64,000 nucleotides of DNA from Rhodococcus sp. KBS0724. GTDB taxonomy: Bacteria; Actinomycetota; Actinomycetes; Mycobacteriales; Mycobacteriaceae. A model generated the notes under the pieces. It was not told where the DNA came from. It was given only the letters and a program-made list of their open reading frames with translations, and made no database searches. The stretch spans positions 639,501-703,500 of the forward strand of contig NZ_VCBX02000001.1 of the NCBI RefSeq assembly GCF_005938745.2. The letters are read 5' to 3'. Positions 10,237 to 19,458 of this stretch are shown here, piece by piece (positions within the stretch are counted from its first letter, which is position 1; the number at the start of each line of letters is the position of its first letter). The position numbers were made by a program, and so were the translations under genes.

Positions 10237-10872
10237 GTGCTACCCACATATTCTGCAGATCTCTCTGTTTTGACCCCTACGCTTGCATCTGGTCGCGGTG
10301 TTTCCGCAGGTAATGGTGCTAATCGCGGTTCGTCGGGACGGCGCCAGAACCGGGCTTCACTGCCCACTCGCTTGCGTCCGGCCGACCTCCTGCGCCTCAC
10401 TGACGAGGGTGCAAACGGTGTTCTCGACGGGCGTTTCGATCACCTCATTCCCGAGGCGTTCCCAACGCTCGAGCGGTGGTCAACCCGCCTGTATGCCGAC
10501 GACGACGTCGACGTCTGGCTCATTAGTTGGGTTCCGGAACGCAACACCGAATTGCATGACCACGCAGGTTCGTTCGGTGCACTGACCGTTCTCAGTGGTT
10601 CGCTCACCGAATATCGTTGGGCCGGCGAAGAATTGGTGGAGCGCCAGCTCGACGCCGGCGATCAGGCGGCATTCCAGCTCGGGTGGGTTCACGACGTTGT
10701 CTGGACGCAGCCGCAGCCCCATTCTCCGATCGAAATCAGCTCTGATTCACCAACTTTGAGCATCCATGCCTACTCGCCGCCCTTGACGGCAATGTCCTAC
10801 TACGAAGTGACGGACAACAACACACTTCGACGCACACGTACCGAGCTGACCGACCAGCCCGAGGGAGCCTGA
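10237..10872 (+). CDS. cysteine dioxygenase family protein
   Basis: Cupin-fold non-haem iron enzyme expected to oxidise cysteine to cysteine sulfinate. It is 211 aa. The iron ligands appear as His107 and His109 in ELHDHAGSFGAL and His177 in LSIHAYSPP, with Tyr179 close by. The first 40 residues are low-complexity and probably disordered. The GTG start at 10237 has TTGGAG 8 nt upstream; this site lies in a short CTC-CUUG-GAG hairpin that could mask it. A rhodanese gene follows 3 nt after the stop. Confidence 0.85.
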   Translation: MLPTYSADLSVLTPTLASGRGVSAGNGANRGSSGRRQNRASLPTRLRPADLLRLTDEGANGVLDGRFDHLIPEAFPTLERWSTRLYADDDVDVWLISWVPERNTELHDHAGSFGALTVLSGSLTEYRWAGEELVERQLDAGDQAAFQLGWVHDVVWTQPQPHSPIEISSDSPTLSIHAYSPPLTAMSYYEVTDNNTLRRTRTELTDQPEGA

Positions 10873-10875
10873 AAA

Positions 10876-11298
10876 ATGACTATCGACCAGATGCTTGACG
10901 ACGCCCGTTCGCAGATCGATCGTATGTACGTCTTTTCACTCACCGAGGCTTTCCATCGCGGAGCTATTTTTGTCGATATCCGCCCGCAGGCCCAGCGCGC
11001 GATCGAGGGAACCCTTCCCGGCGCCCTCGCGATCGAGCGGAACGTGCTCGAGTGGCGTCTCGATCCCACCAGCAGCGCGCACCTCGCGCTCGCGACAGAC
11101 CACGACGTCGAGTGGGTCATCATTTGCTCCGAGGGCTACACCTCCAGCCTGGCCGCTGCGTCGTTGCAGCAGCTCGGCCTGCGCAACGCCACCGACCTGG
11201 TTGGCGGTTACAAGGCGATCAAGGCTGCAGGCTTGCTCGGTGCTCTCAGTGGAGTGCGTCATTGCACCCGTGAGTTGGCGGCGGTTTCCGCTCACTGA
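10876..11298 (+). CDS. rhodanese-like domain protein
   Basis: A single-domain sulfurtransferase-like protein of 140 aa. The active-site loop CSEGYTSS has the catalytic Cys at residue 84, preceded by the usual VIIC strand, with the conserved VDIRP motif near residue 33. It begins 3 nt after the cysteine dioxygenase gene, so the two are co-transcribed. The pair suggests handling of excess cysteine or sulfane sulfur; that role is inferred. Confidence 0.88.
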   Translation: MTIDQMLDDARSQIDRMYVFSLTEAFHRGAIFVDIRPQAQRAIEGTLPGALAIERNVLEWRLDPTSSAHLALATDHDVEWVIICSEGYTSSLAAASLQQLGLRNATDLVGGYKAIKAAGLLGALSGVRHCTRELAAVSAH

Positions 11299-11303
11299 CG
11301 TGC

Positions 11304-11355
11304 TCTGCTGTGCGCCTTTGTTAACCGCGGGCGGTTAACAAAGGCGCACAGCAGA
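11304..11355. repeat. long perfect inverted repeat, copy 1 (bidirectional terminator)
   Basis: Two 25-nt arms at 11304-11328 and 11331-11355 are perfectly complementary around a GG centre; the arm contains tgcgcctttgttaaccgc. It lies between convergent genes and can end transcripts from both sides. Almost the same element occurs at 51395-51444, also between convergent genes. Confidence 0.9.
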
Positions 11356-11356
11356 A

Positions 11357-12517
11357 TCAGGGAATCGAGATCGACGGGTCGGTGAACTCGTTGGTGAACA
11401 GTTGTTGCGGGGTCATCGTCGAGGGGACGGTGTTACCCGTGTCCGCGAGGATTGTCGTCAACTCTGCGACGTTGCTGCTCGTTCGCGCTTCGTCGTAGAC
11501 ACCGAATGATCCGTTGTCCTCGTTGGCGAGTAGTCCCTTCTCGCGGAGGAGGTCAGCGCTGAATGTTGCTTCACCGATGGTGTAGGGCGAATAGGTCTGA
11601 TCCTGAGAGACGACGTCCACAATGACTTTGTTGGTGGCGTCAGGCGACGTGATGTAGTCGACGCCGGCCTGCTGGATGATCGGGACGAGCTTGTCGAGGC
11701 ACGGTGAGTATTCGGTGAGTTTGTCCGCGCGGACCGACATGTTGGAGGCGTAGATGTCGTAACCGGCATCTTTGATAAGTCCGAACGACACGGGCTTGCC
11801 CCAGGCTGGTATCTCGTTTTCGTAGAGATAAGGGTCCGAGTTGGCGAAACCCTGTTGAACTATTGTCGGGTCAGCGACGAATCGGGAGGGTCCGCCGTCG
11901 AAACTGGTGTCGATCTGCGACCGATCGAGTAGTCCCTGTGCCACCATCCACTGCGGAAATATCTGATCCTTGGACACCACTACGGTGGCGTCGGACTTAC
12001 CGATGTCTTCGAGAGATTTCCAGTCCGAGTGTGTTGCTGGATCCCACATCAGAATGGCGGGGCTGTACTTCAAGGTCGGGGTGACACCAACCACTGGTTG
12101 GCTGGAGGCTGCCACGATCAACTGGTCGCCGTGCACTACGCCGAGCATCACGGTGTCGTCCACGTAGAGCTGTGAGGTCACCGACTGGAATCCGATAGCG
12201 GGGCCTCCTGATTTGAGTGTGATGTCCACTCCGGTGTCCTTGCCGCCCGCGACGAGCGGTCCTGTGACGGACTTGTCCATCTCGTCGACCCGGTAGCCAG
12301 GGCCGAGCATCGTGAACAAGGCGCCCATATCCGCCTGTGGTTGCCATTGCAGTTGAATGCCGATGTTGTCCGGACACACGTCGGAGAGATTTTGGGCTTG
12401 CGCGGCAAGTTCGATCGATTCCGATTCGGCGGGCTCTTCCGATCCGTAGGCGCACGAGGTCAGGCCTAGCGACGTAAAAGCGACGAGCATGATTCCGACA
12501 TGGCGTAGTGATTTCAC
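11357..12517 (-). CDS. orphan ABC-type substrate-binding lipoprotein (NMT1/SsuA-like)
   Basis: A 386-aa lipoprotein. The signal peptide ends in LTSC near residue 22, followed by a periplasmic-binding fold. The segment NIGIQLQWQPQADMGALFTM resembles the start of NMT1/THI5 and nitrate/sulfonate/taurine binding proteins. The GTG start is preceded by AGGAGA. No permease or ATPase gene is nearby, so it must share a transporter or act alone. It faces a 2-oxoglutarate-type oxygenase across a 378-bp AT-rich gap. The ligand is unknown; a sulfur or nitrogen compound is plausible. Confidence 0.8.
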   Translation of the reverse strand: MKSLRHVGIMLVAFTSLGLTSCAYGSEEPAESESIELAAQAQNLSDVCPDNIGIQLQWQPQADMGALFTMLGPGYRVDEMDKSVTGPLVAGGKDTGVDITLKSGGPAIGFQSVTSQLYVDDTVMLGVVHGDQLIVAASSQPVVGVTPTLKYSPAILMWDPATHSDWKSLEDIGKSDATVVVSKDQIFPQWMVAQGLLDRSQIDTSFDGGPSRFVADPTIVQQGFANSDPYLYENEIPAWGKPVSFGLIKDAGYDIYASNMSVRADKLTEYSPCLDKLVPIIQQAGVDYITSPDATNKVIVDVVSQDQTYSPYTIGEATFSADLLREKGLLANEDNGSFGVYDEARTSSNVAELTTILADTGNTVPSTMTPQQLFTNEFTDPSISIP

Positions 12518-12895
12518 TTGTCTGTTCTCCTGGTGATGAGTCGTGAAGCGCGCCCGCGACTGTTTCGAATCCGAGACGGTTGCATGTGATCGAGTTCGAC
12601 GGTTGATCTGCCTTGTAGATATGCATGTAATCAGTCATCTGTTGCCGTGGCGTTAACGTCGTATCTACGTTGTTTCAAAAGTTGAAATGTCGTTATTTAT
12701 CTGGACTGTTGATCAAAGTATCCAGATGTATTCACCTAGTTGTAACGATAGGTAATAGGAATGAGATGCATGTAAAGGCACACTGAAAGTCGAAATCTGA
12801 CGTCTATGTTGCATGCATTGCGATGTGCAAGTTTCGGCCGGCTGTGGTCGTACGCACTCGCGTTACCTGCATGGGAAACTTGAAAGGCAAGTGGC
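12518..12895. promoter_or_regulatory. AT-rich divergent regulatory region
   Basis: A 378-bp gap between divergent genes, clearly richer in A and T than its surroundings from about 12640 to 12800. It contains a 7-bp inverted repeat, ATCTGGA at 12699-12705 and TCCAGAT at 12721-12727, and several ATGCATG copies (near 12619, 12767 and 12813). No open frame in it looks like a gene. Confidence 0.5.
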
Positions 12896-12898
12896 GTG

Positions 12899-13867
12899 AT
12901 GCATGGAATGCCCATCCCGGTAATAGATCTCGAAGAGTGGCGTCACGGTTCCCTCGACGACCGGGCCTCTGTCGCGGCGGAAGTCGATCGCGCGCTGCAA
13001 GAGAGCGGATTTCTGCTGGTCAAGGGACACGGCATCGACCGGAGTTTCCGTGAGCGGATTCGTGAGAGTGCTCGCTCGTTCTTTGCTTTGGACGGCGGAC
13101 TCAAGGAACGCTATGCCACTGCCGTTGGCGGCCGGGGTTGGATACCTCCGGGCAAAGAGGCCAACACATACGTTGACGGAGAACAACTTCCGCCCGATCT
13201 CAAAGAGACCTACACGTCCGGTTGGGATCAGGCGACGGGTGCCCCCGCCGACGATGCCGAGTGGTTTTCCCCGAATGTGTGGCCCACCGAGGTCCCCGAC
13301 CTCGAACGGTTGTGTAACGAGTATTCCCAGGTGATGCGCGAGTTTGCGACTGAACTGCTCGGTCTGCTTGCTGTGGCATTCGGTCTTGAAGAGTCCTGGT
13401 TCTCCGATCGGTGCAACCAATCGACTCACGCCTTCAATATCAACCGTTACCCGGCTCTTCACTTGACCGGGCCGGTCGACGAAGGTCAGTACCGCATTGC
13501 CCCGCATACAGATTTCGGAACGATTACCATCCTCGATCGGCAGGCGGGATATGGTGGCTTGCAGGTGTATTCACGATCTGATGGGTGGATCGACGCACCT
13601 GTTGTCGAGGACACGTACACGATAAATATCGGTGACTTGATGGCTCGCTGGACAGGTGATCGGTGGGCTTCGACTCAGCATCGCGTACTACCTCCTTCGC
13701 CGGAAGCTCCTGACGAGGAGTTGATTTCACTGATCTTCTTCTGCGAGGCCAACCTTGATCATGTGGTCGAGTCGTTTCCGCCGCCATTAGGGCTGCCGAA
13801 CAGTTACTTGCCGGTCACCACGGCCGACTACCTGCGTGGGCGAATCAATGCGATCACGGTGCCCTGA
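12899..13867 (+). CDS. isopenicillin N synthase-like Fe(II)/2-oxoglutarate oxygenase
   Basis: A non-haem iron oxygenase of 322 aa. It has the N-terminal DIOX_N region (IPVIDLEEW) and the double-stranded beta-helix core. The iron triad appears as His and Asp in PHTDFGTITIL (near residue 203) and a distal His in TQHRVLPPSP (near 262); that Arg and the following Ser would bind the 2-oxoglutarate carboxylate. A GTG lies directly before the chosen ATG, and a further ATG is at 12908. The substrate is unknown; the divergent binding lipoprotein may import it. Confidence 0.87.
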   Translation: MHGMPIPVIDLEEWRHGSLDDRASVAAEVDRALQESGFLLVKGHGIDRSFRERIRESARSFFALDGGLKERYATAVGGRGWIPPGKEANTYVDGEQLPPDLKETYTSGWDQATGAPADDAEWFSPNVWPTEVPDLERLCNEYSQVMREFATELLGLLAVAFGLEESWFSDRCNQSTHAFNINRYPALHLTGPVDEGQYRIAPHTDFGTITILDRQAGYGGLQVYSRSDGWIDAPVVEDTYTINIGDLMARWTGDRWASTQHRVLPPSPEAPDEELISLIFFCEANLDHVVESFPPPLGLPNSYLPVTTADYLRGRINAITVP

Positions 13868-13895
13868 CCGGTCGTGGTTGCCGATCGCCCGTCGT

Positions 13896-14843
13896 TCAGC
13901 TCACCAGACCGGCACGAGATTGCCGGAACGCTCGTGGGCTCACTCCGTGATGGCGGGTGAACGCGGTCGTGAGGGCAAATGGGCTCGAGTAGCCCACTTC
14001 TCGCGCGATCGACGACACCGTTCGTGCCGGGTCCGCGAGTAGATCCGCGGCCACGGACAGTCGCCACTCGGTCAGGTACCCAACCGGTCCGATTCCCATG
14101 AGGTTGGTGAACCGGCGAGCAAAAGCTGCTCGCGAACTGCCGGCTTCCTGGGCCAAGCTCGCGACTGTCCACGAGTGTCCCGGCCGATTGTGCATGAGCC
14201 GCAAGGCATGTCCGACGACGGGATCTTCGTAGGCCTTGATCCACCGCGGTGATCGATCCGGGTTTTCCGCAAACCACGTACGGACCGCCGAGATCAGGAC
14301 CAGATCGAGGAGCCGGTCCAACAACACTTCCTGCCCAGGCCCGTCCGCGGCGATCTGTTGCTCCAGAAGCGTTGTCATCGGCGCTGTTTCGATGCTGTGC
14401 CGCACTACCGCGACGGGTGTCAGGCTGTCGAGGATCTGGCGGCTGACGTAGGAGTCCAAACGATAGGTGCCCGTGAGCATGACGGTCTTGCCGTTCGTAG
14501 AGTTGCCCCACGTGCGAACTCCGAGCACTGACATGTCCTCGAGTGGTGAGCCGTCGACCGCGGCGCAGTTCTGCGCCTCGTCGATGAGTACGTGGACCGG
14601 GGTGCCGGGTTGATCGGCGACTGTATAGGGATCCGGCCCCCGCAAAAGTGCCACGTCGCCGGCCCCGAGATTCTCGGTCTGTCCGGTGTCGGAGACGACG
14701 ACTGCGGTGCCGCGAACCAGAATCAGCACGGTGACGGGTGCGTGGTCCTCGATACGTAACGACCACGGCGGATCGAGCAACGAGCGCAACAGAAATGCAC
14801 CTTCCGCTCGGGATCCTGCCAGCATCATCGACAATGCATCCAT
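13896..14843 (-). CDS. AraC family transcriptional regulator
   Basis: A 315-aa regulator. The N-terminal cupin-like sensing domain (residues about 10-170) matches the AraC_binding/cupin_6 type. The C-terminal double helix-turn-helix includes WTVASLAQEAGSSRAAFARRF and VSSIAREVGYSSPFALTTAF, ending with HHGVSPRAFRQSR. It is divergent from the NmrA-like/DUF1772 pair 80 bp away. AraC genes in this arrangement usually control their neighbour. Confidence 0.93.
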   Translation of the reverse strand: MDALSMMLAGSRAEGAFLLRSLLDPPWSLRIEDHAPVTVLILVRGTAVVVSDTGQTENLGAGDVALLRGPDPYTVADQPGTPVHVLIDEAQNCAAVDGSPLEDMSVLGVRTWGNSTNGKTVMLTGTYRLDSYVSRQILDSLTPVAVVRHSIETAPMTTLLEQQIAADGPGQEVLLDRLLDLVLISAVRTWFAENPDRSPRWIKAYEDPVVGHALRLMHNRPGHSWTVASLAQEAGSSRAAFARRFTNLMGIGPVGYLTEWRLSVAADLLADPARTVSSIAREVGYSSPFALTTAFTRHHGVSPRAFRQSRAGLVS

Positions 14844-14923
14844 GATTCGACGGTAGACGCTGGCGTATGTTTTTGCGACCTTCGGCTATGGATCGTATTG
14901 CCGTCGCACGGTCGAATGAAGAC

Positions 14924-15757
14924 ATGACTACAACAGGTGAAATTCAGTCGGCGGTAGTGATCGGTGGTACCGGCAAGACCGGTGCGCGCGTTGCACAGAG
15001 GCTGACGACAGCGGGAATACCCAACCGAATCGCGTCGAGAACATCCGGGACACTTTTCGACTGGAACGATCAGACGACATGGCGGTCCGCGGTGTCCGGT
15101 GTCGAAGCGGCATACGTGACCTATGCGCCGGACCTCGCAGTGCCGGAATCGAGCACCCACATCGAGGAACTCGCGGATCTCGCGTACCGCGAAGGGGTTC
15201 GTCGCATGGTGCTCCTGTCCGGGCGCGGTGAACCGGCGGCACAGAAAGCCGAACAGGTTCTGGCCGACAGTGACCTGGAATGGGCTGTGGTGCGGGCCAG
15301 TTGGTTTGCCCAGAACTTCAGTGAGGGGTATCTGCTCGATCCGATTCGGGCCGGCCACCTGGCACTTCCGGTAGGTGAGGTGGGGGAGCCGTTCATCGAC
15401 GTCGACGATCTCGCTGACGTGGCGGTGGCCGCATTGACTCGAGCCGACCTCCTCGGCCGAGTTCTCGAGGTGACGGGTCCGCGGTTGCTCACTTTTGCGG
15501 AGGCAGTGAGTGCGATTTCGAGGGCGTCGGGCCGGCCAGTGATATTCGAAAAGATTGGACTGCAACAGTTTTCCGATGGTATGGCCGAAGTCGGCGTCCC
15601 GAGTGATGTAGTCGAGTTGCTCACGTACCTGTTCGCCGAGGTTCTCGACGGACGAAATCAAAGCGTGACCGGCGTCGTCGAAGAGGTCCTGGAACGGCCC
15701 GCCCGAGATTTCTCCACTTTTGCCACTGAGACGGCTCGAACGGGGGTTTGGTCGTGA
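14924..15757 (+). CDS. NmrA-like NAD(P)-binding protein
   Basis: An atypical short-chain dehydrogenase of the NmrA/NAD(P)H-binding group, 277 aa. The N-terminal [17 protein letters not shown] is the glycine-rich dinucleotide motif. There is no clear Tyr-x-x-x-Lys, as is common for NmrA-like proteins. I chose the ATG at 14924 because the upstream frame lies inside the divergent promoter region. The stop overlaps the next gene by 4 bp. Confidence 0.87.
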   Translation: MTTTGEIQSAVVIGGTGKTGARVAQRLTTAGIPNRIASRTSGTLFDWNDQTTWRSAVSGVEAAYVTYAPDLAVPESSTHIEELADLAYREGVRRMVLLSGRGEPAAQKAEQVLADSDLEWAVVRASWFAQNFSEGYLLDPIRAGHLALPVGEVGEPFIDVDDLADVAVAALTRADLLGRVLEVTGPRLLTFAEAVSAISRASGRPVIFEKIGLQQFSDGMAEVGVPSDVVELLTYLFAEVLDGRNQSVTGVVEEVLERPARDFSTFATETARTGVWS

Positions 15758-16257
15758 AGAAGTCCGAAATCATTCTGGAGCTGCTGGTCGGCGTGACTGC
15801 ACTCGGCGCGCTTGTCGCCGGGGGTGCGTTGTTCGCGTTCTCTTCCTTTGTGATGCCCGCCCTGCGATCGGTGGATGCGCAGACCGCGATCGCGTCGATG
15901 CAGGCGATCAACCTCGAAGCGCCACGGAGCGCCTTGATGCTGCCGCTCATCGGATCAGCGCTCACTGCACTCCTCGCCGGAATCTGGGCATCGATTTCCA
16001 GACCGAACGGCTGGGTGCTCGCTGTTGTCGGCTGCATCGGGGTACTCGCGGCGTTCGCGGTGACCGCGATCTACCACGTCCCCCGCAACGACGCGTTTGC
16101 CTCGGTCAGCACTACCGACGCAGGCGCATGGGCGTCGTACGAGGCGGGTTGGACTCTGTGGAATCACGTCAGGGTGGGGCTGTACCTGCTGTCGGGAATC
16201 GTGCTCGCGGTGGCTGCGGTACTACCAGCAACAAACGTGGTGGACACGGCCCAGTAG
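15754..16257 (+). CDS. DUF1772 (anthrone oxygenase-like) membrane protein
   Basis: A small membrane protein of 167 aa with four predicted helices (for example [20 protein letters not shown] and [16 protein letters not shown]). It matches DUF1772, a family that includes anthrone oxygenase-like proteins. The GTG at 15754 overlaps the preceding stop as GTGA, which supports this start over the TTG at 15748. NmrA-like plus DUF1772 under an AraC regulator is a recurring actinobacterial arrangement of unknown role. Confidence 0.85.
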   Translation: MKKSEIILELLVGVTALGALVAGGALFAFSSFVMPALRSVDAQTAIASMQAINLEAPRSALMLPLIGSALTALLAGIWASISRPNGWVLAVVGCIGVLAAFAVTAIYHVPRNDAFASVSTTDAGAWASYEAGWTLWNHVRVGLYLLSGIVLAVAAVLPATNVVDTAQ

Positions 16258-16268
16258 TCTTGTACCCC

Positions 16269-17780
16269 GTGAGTGATGTAGAAGCCCAGCCAGTCGACGA
16301 CACCCCCGAGCAGCTCCGTATCCGGCGCGAGAAGCGTGAACGGATCCTCGCGCAGGGGCAGGAGGCGTACCCGGTCTCGGTCGATCGCACCCACACGCTC
16401 GCGCAGATCCGCGCAGAGTTCCCGGAACTCGAAGCTGACACCGCTACCGGCGTGATTGTCGGCGTCGTCGGTCGCGTCATCTTCATGCGCAATACCGGCA
16501 AGCTGTGCTTCGCGACTCTGCAGGAAGGCGACGGCACCCAGCTGCAGGCCATGATCAGCCTCGCCGGCGTCGGCGAAGAGGCATTGGCCGCCTGGAAGTC
16601 CGACGTCGACCTCGGCGACTTCGTCTTCATCCACGGTGAGGTCATCAGCTCCCGTCGCGGCGAGCTCAGCGTGATGGCCGACGCGTGGCAGATCGCATCC
16701 AAGGCGTTGCGCCCCCTGCCGGTCGCACACAAGGAGATGAGCGAAGAGTCCCGGGTGCGTCAGCGCTACGCGGATCTGATCGTTCGGCCTGAGGCTCGGG
16801 ACAATGCCCGTAAGCGTGTTGCTGTCGTCCGCGCACTGCGTAATGCTCTCGAGAGCCGCGGCTTCCTCGAGGTCGAGACGCCGATGCTGCAGACGCTGCA
16901 CGGCGGCGCGGCGGCCCGCCCGTTCGTCACGCACTCGAACGCTCTCGACATCGACCTGTACCTGCGTATCGCGCCGGAACTGTTCCTCAAGCGTTGCGTC
17001 GTCGGCGGTATCGAGAAGGTCTTCGAGATCAACCGCAACTTCCGCAACGAGGGCGTCGACTCCACCCACTCGCCCGAGTTCGCAATGCTCGAGACATACG
17101 AGGCCTACGGCACGTACGACGATTCCGCGAAGATGATTCGTGAGCTCGTCCAGGAAGTTGCGCAGGAAGCATTCGGCACGCAGGTCCTCACCCTCGCCGA
17201 CGGTTCCGAGTACGACGTCAGTGGCGAGTGGCAGGTCCTCGAGATGTACCCGTCGTTGTCGGCGGCCATCGGCACCGAGGTCACCCCCGATACGACGGTC
17301 GACGAGCTTCTCGCTTTGGCGGAGAAGGTCGGCCTCGAGGTTCCCAAGGATAAGGGTTACGGCCACGGCAAGCTTGTCGAGGAGCTGTGGGAGCACCAGT
17401 GCGGCGATCAGCTGTACGTCCCGACGTTTGTCCGTGACTTCCCGGTCGAGACGTCGCCCCTGACCCGTGATCACCGCAGTAAGAAGGGTGTCACCGAGAA
17501 GTGGGACCTCTACATCCGCGGGTTCGAATTGGCGACCGGCTACTCCGAACTGGTCGACCCGGTCATCCAGCGTGAGCGTTTTGTCGACCAGGCGCGCTTG
17601 GCTTCGGCCGGCGACGACGAAGCGATGGTGCTGGACGAGGAGTTCCTCGCGGCAATGGAGCAGGGCATGCCGCCGACAACGGGAACCGGCATGGGAATCG
17701 ACCGCCTGCTGATGGCGCTCACCGGCCTCGGTATTCGCGAGACGATCCTCTTCCCGATCGTTCGGCCGTCCGCTCGCTAA
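16269..17780 (+). CDS. lysS: lysyl-tRNA synthetase, class II
   Basis: Charges tRNA-Lys. It is 503 aa, the normal class II length. The N-terminal OB-fold covers about residues 60-160. The class II motifs are seen in [21 protein letters not shown], the motif 2 loop [14 protein letters not shown], and motif 3 [13 protein letters not shown] near the C terminus. The GTG at 16269 gives the expected N terminus; the frame is open for another 549 nt upstream, but that part overlaps two other genes and is noise. Confidence 0.96.
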   Translation: MSDVEAQPVDDTPEQLRIRREKRERILAQGQEAYPVSVDRTHTLAQIRAEFPELEADTATGVIVGVVGRVIFMRNTGKLCFATLQEGDGTQLQAMISLAGVGEEALAAWKSDVDLGDFVFIHGEVISSRRGELSVMADAWQIASKALRPLPVAHKEMSEESRVRQRYADLIVRPEARDNARKRVAVVRALRNALESRGFLEVETPMLQTLHGGAAARPFVTHSNALDIDLYLRIAPELFLKRCVVGGIEKVFEINRNFRNEGVDSTHSPEFAMLETYEAYGTYDDSAKMIRELVQEVAQEAFGTQVLTLADGSEYDVSGEWQVLEMYPSLSAAIGTEVTPDTTVDELLALAEKVGLEVPKDKGYGHGKLVEELWEHQCGDQLYVPTFVRDFPVETSPLTRDHRSKKGVTEKWDLYIRGFELATGYSELVDPVIQRERFVDQARLASAGDDEAMVLDEEFLAAMEQGMPPTTGTGMGIDRLLMALTGLGIRETILFPIVRPSAR

Positions 17781-17787
17781 ATTTACT

Positions 17788-17829
17788 GAAAAGGGTTCGG
17801 CTGCACAGTGTTGCGGCCGAACCCTTTTC
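17788..17829 (+). terminator. rho-independent terminator after lysS
   Basis: Stem arms gaaaagggttcgg (17788-17800) and ccgaacccttttc (17817-17829), followed by a T-rich tract within the arm. It lies 8 nt after the lysS stop. Confidence 0.85.
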
Positions 17830-18023
17830 TGTCCCCGGAGGAATTGTTCGGCGGCTCAGCCAAGCCAGCCCACCGCGCTGTCCGCGGTCCCCTCCGTCGA
17901 GGCCGTAGCCACGCGAAAAAAGTGCTCGCGACGATCGATCCGCGTTCCATGACCGGCCGCCACGCACTGTTCGCGGACACGGCGCTGCCATCTGCGGGTG
18001 TTGTACAGGTGCATACTCCAGCC

Positions 18024-18623
18024 ATGGATGTTGATTTCGACTTTTCCTGGTCACAGTTCCTCTGGAGCGTATTCATCTTCGTGGGTGTGCCCACCATGAT
18101 CGGCGCCGGCATCATCCGGTCTGCCTTGCGATCAGAGCAGGCCGGGCTGCACCACACCCCGGGCCGTGATAGTTCGGCCGAGACATATACGGGCAGTGGC
18201 AGGTTGGGGCTGTGGGCAACCAGTCTGATCGCGTTTCCCCTGGGATTCCTGTCCTGTATGGGTTGGCTGAGTTGGTCCGCCGACTACAACGGAGAGTTCC
18301 GCGGCCCCGGCCTACCGGCACCGAACCAGTTCCCCACCTGGCAAGTGATCGCCTGTGGAATAACGACGGTGCTGGTGTGTCTCGCCGCGGCTCACCTCTC
18401 TCGCTGGGCGACGGCCGGCGGACTCGCAGCCGCCGCGGGCACGGCGGCAGGGTTCACGACTGCATTCAGCGTGAACGCCAGCGCCGATGTCACCGGCCAG
18501 GCAGGAGTGGGCGTGGTGCTCTCGGAGATCGGGTGGGGGCTCGCTCTGGGCGTGCTGATGCTCGCTCGGGGTGCTTGGCTGGCCAATAGACGCAGCCGGC
18601 TGGCTGCACGTTCCCAGCAGTAG
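18024..18623 (+). CDS. hypothetical membrane protein
   Basis: A 199-aa protein of unknown family with about five hydrophobic helices: an N-terminal one (WSVFIFVGVPTMIGAGII), LIAFPLGFLSCMGWL, and three towards the C terminus. The tail is basic. The hexamer CATACT at 18012-18017 sits 7 nt before the ATG, so this gene may be leaderless. The frame is open back to 17808, but that part crosses the lysS terminator. Not present at this position in M. tuberculosis. Confidence 0.65.
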   Translation: MDVDFDFSWSQFLWSVFIFVGVPTMIGAGIIRSALRSEQAGLHHTPGRDSSAETYTGSGRLGLWATSLIAFPLGFLSCMGWLSWSADYNGEFRGPGLPAPNQFPTWQVIACGITTVLVCLAAAHLSRWATAGGLAAAAGTAAGFTTAFSVNASADVTGQAGVGVVLSEIGWGLALGVLMLARGAWLANRRSRLAARSQQ

Positions 18624-19032
18624 CGGTTGTCCCAAGGCCAGGACGGTATTCGGGTCTGCGAACCAGACACAAGAAGCCTCGTCGGAGCACAGGCCTCGGC
18701 TAACATGCCATTTTCAACTACCAGGACTGTGCCATTTACCGCTGAAATTCACAGCCTCCACCCATATGGGGCGGAGGCAACTTTATTCGGGGACTGTCTC
18801 ACCGATCAATGCCTCGGAAACGGACGGGAGTGAGACGCAGAAACGTGCGCATAAATATGCGCTCCAAATCAGGCCATCGAGAAATTCGGGCACGAGATCG
18901 CGGCACATCTTCGAGGGTAGTGTTCGGCAGCATGAACGCTCGCACTCCATTGGGACTGTCGCAGATCCACAGTGCGGAGTCCCTTCTTCCAATGGCCCGG
19001 ACTCTCCCACGGAGCCAACGCCGATTCGCTGT
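18624..19032. other. intergenic stretch without a convincing gene
   Basis: Several short frames exist on both strands but none shows a recognisable domain or ribosome site. A strong hairpin is visible at 18754-18778 (arms gcctcc and ggaggc with an inner ccca/tggg). The stretch adjoins a broken coupling-protein-like gene and may be debris from the same event. Confidence 0.5.
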
Positions 19033-19360
19033 TCAACGGGCACTCTTCGAGCAGAATTCGTCGAAGGTCGACTGATTCGCCCGAACCCGCTTGGCGAGGT
19101 CGGTAGCATCCCAGACCGACGGCAGGCGCACGTTCATCGGCTTGGCATTGCGGAACATCATCAGCGCTTGATCTTCGGGGCATCTCGCGAATCTCGTTGA
19201 GCGCCATCACCCGAACCGATCTCGGTGCCGAGCACGGGTCGCGGCTGGTGTACTCGTCCCGGGTGCCCATCAACAGCGCGGCCAACTCACTTTCGTCACT
19301 GAGACTGGACCGTACCTGCCCGAAACGTCGACGGGTGATCTCGATCAGGGGTGGGTGGAA
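19033..19360 (-). pseudogene. frameshifted C-terminal remnant resembling a TraG/TraD-type coupling protein
   Basis: On the minus strand the first frame ends in VRVMALNEIREMP. Skipping one base then continues as EDQALMMFRNAKPMNVRL and a further 34 residues to a stop at 19033. The join needs removal of one base from a C run (GGGG on the plus strand at 19177-19180). The composite resembles the C-terminal end of conjugative DNA-transfer ATPases, where an (E/D)-(I/L)-R-x-(L/M)-P segment precedes a strand like ALMMFRNAKP. An in-frame stop at 19361-19363 cuts off the rest. The family call is from memory of the motif and is tentative. Confidence 0.45.
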
Positions 19361-19458
19361 TCAACACATTGTGGGCACGTTTTCCGGAAACTGATTGATA
19401 ACGCGTTCTAGTTTGTTAGCGTCTGCACGGTTCGTATCTGCCGTCAGAGGAGTCGATC

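Noticed and set aside
15720..16268. Upstream extension of the lysS frame
   Set aside because: It overlaps the NmrA-like and DUF1772 genes out of phase; the family N terminus begins at 16269.
18571..19200. Plus-strand frame of 209 codons between the membrane protein and the lipases
   Set aside because: Overlaps the coupling-protein-like remnant, has no ribosome site and no domain.
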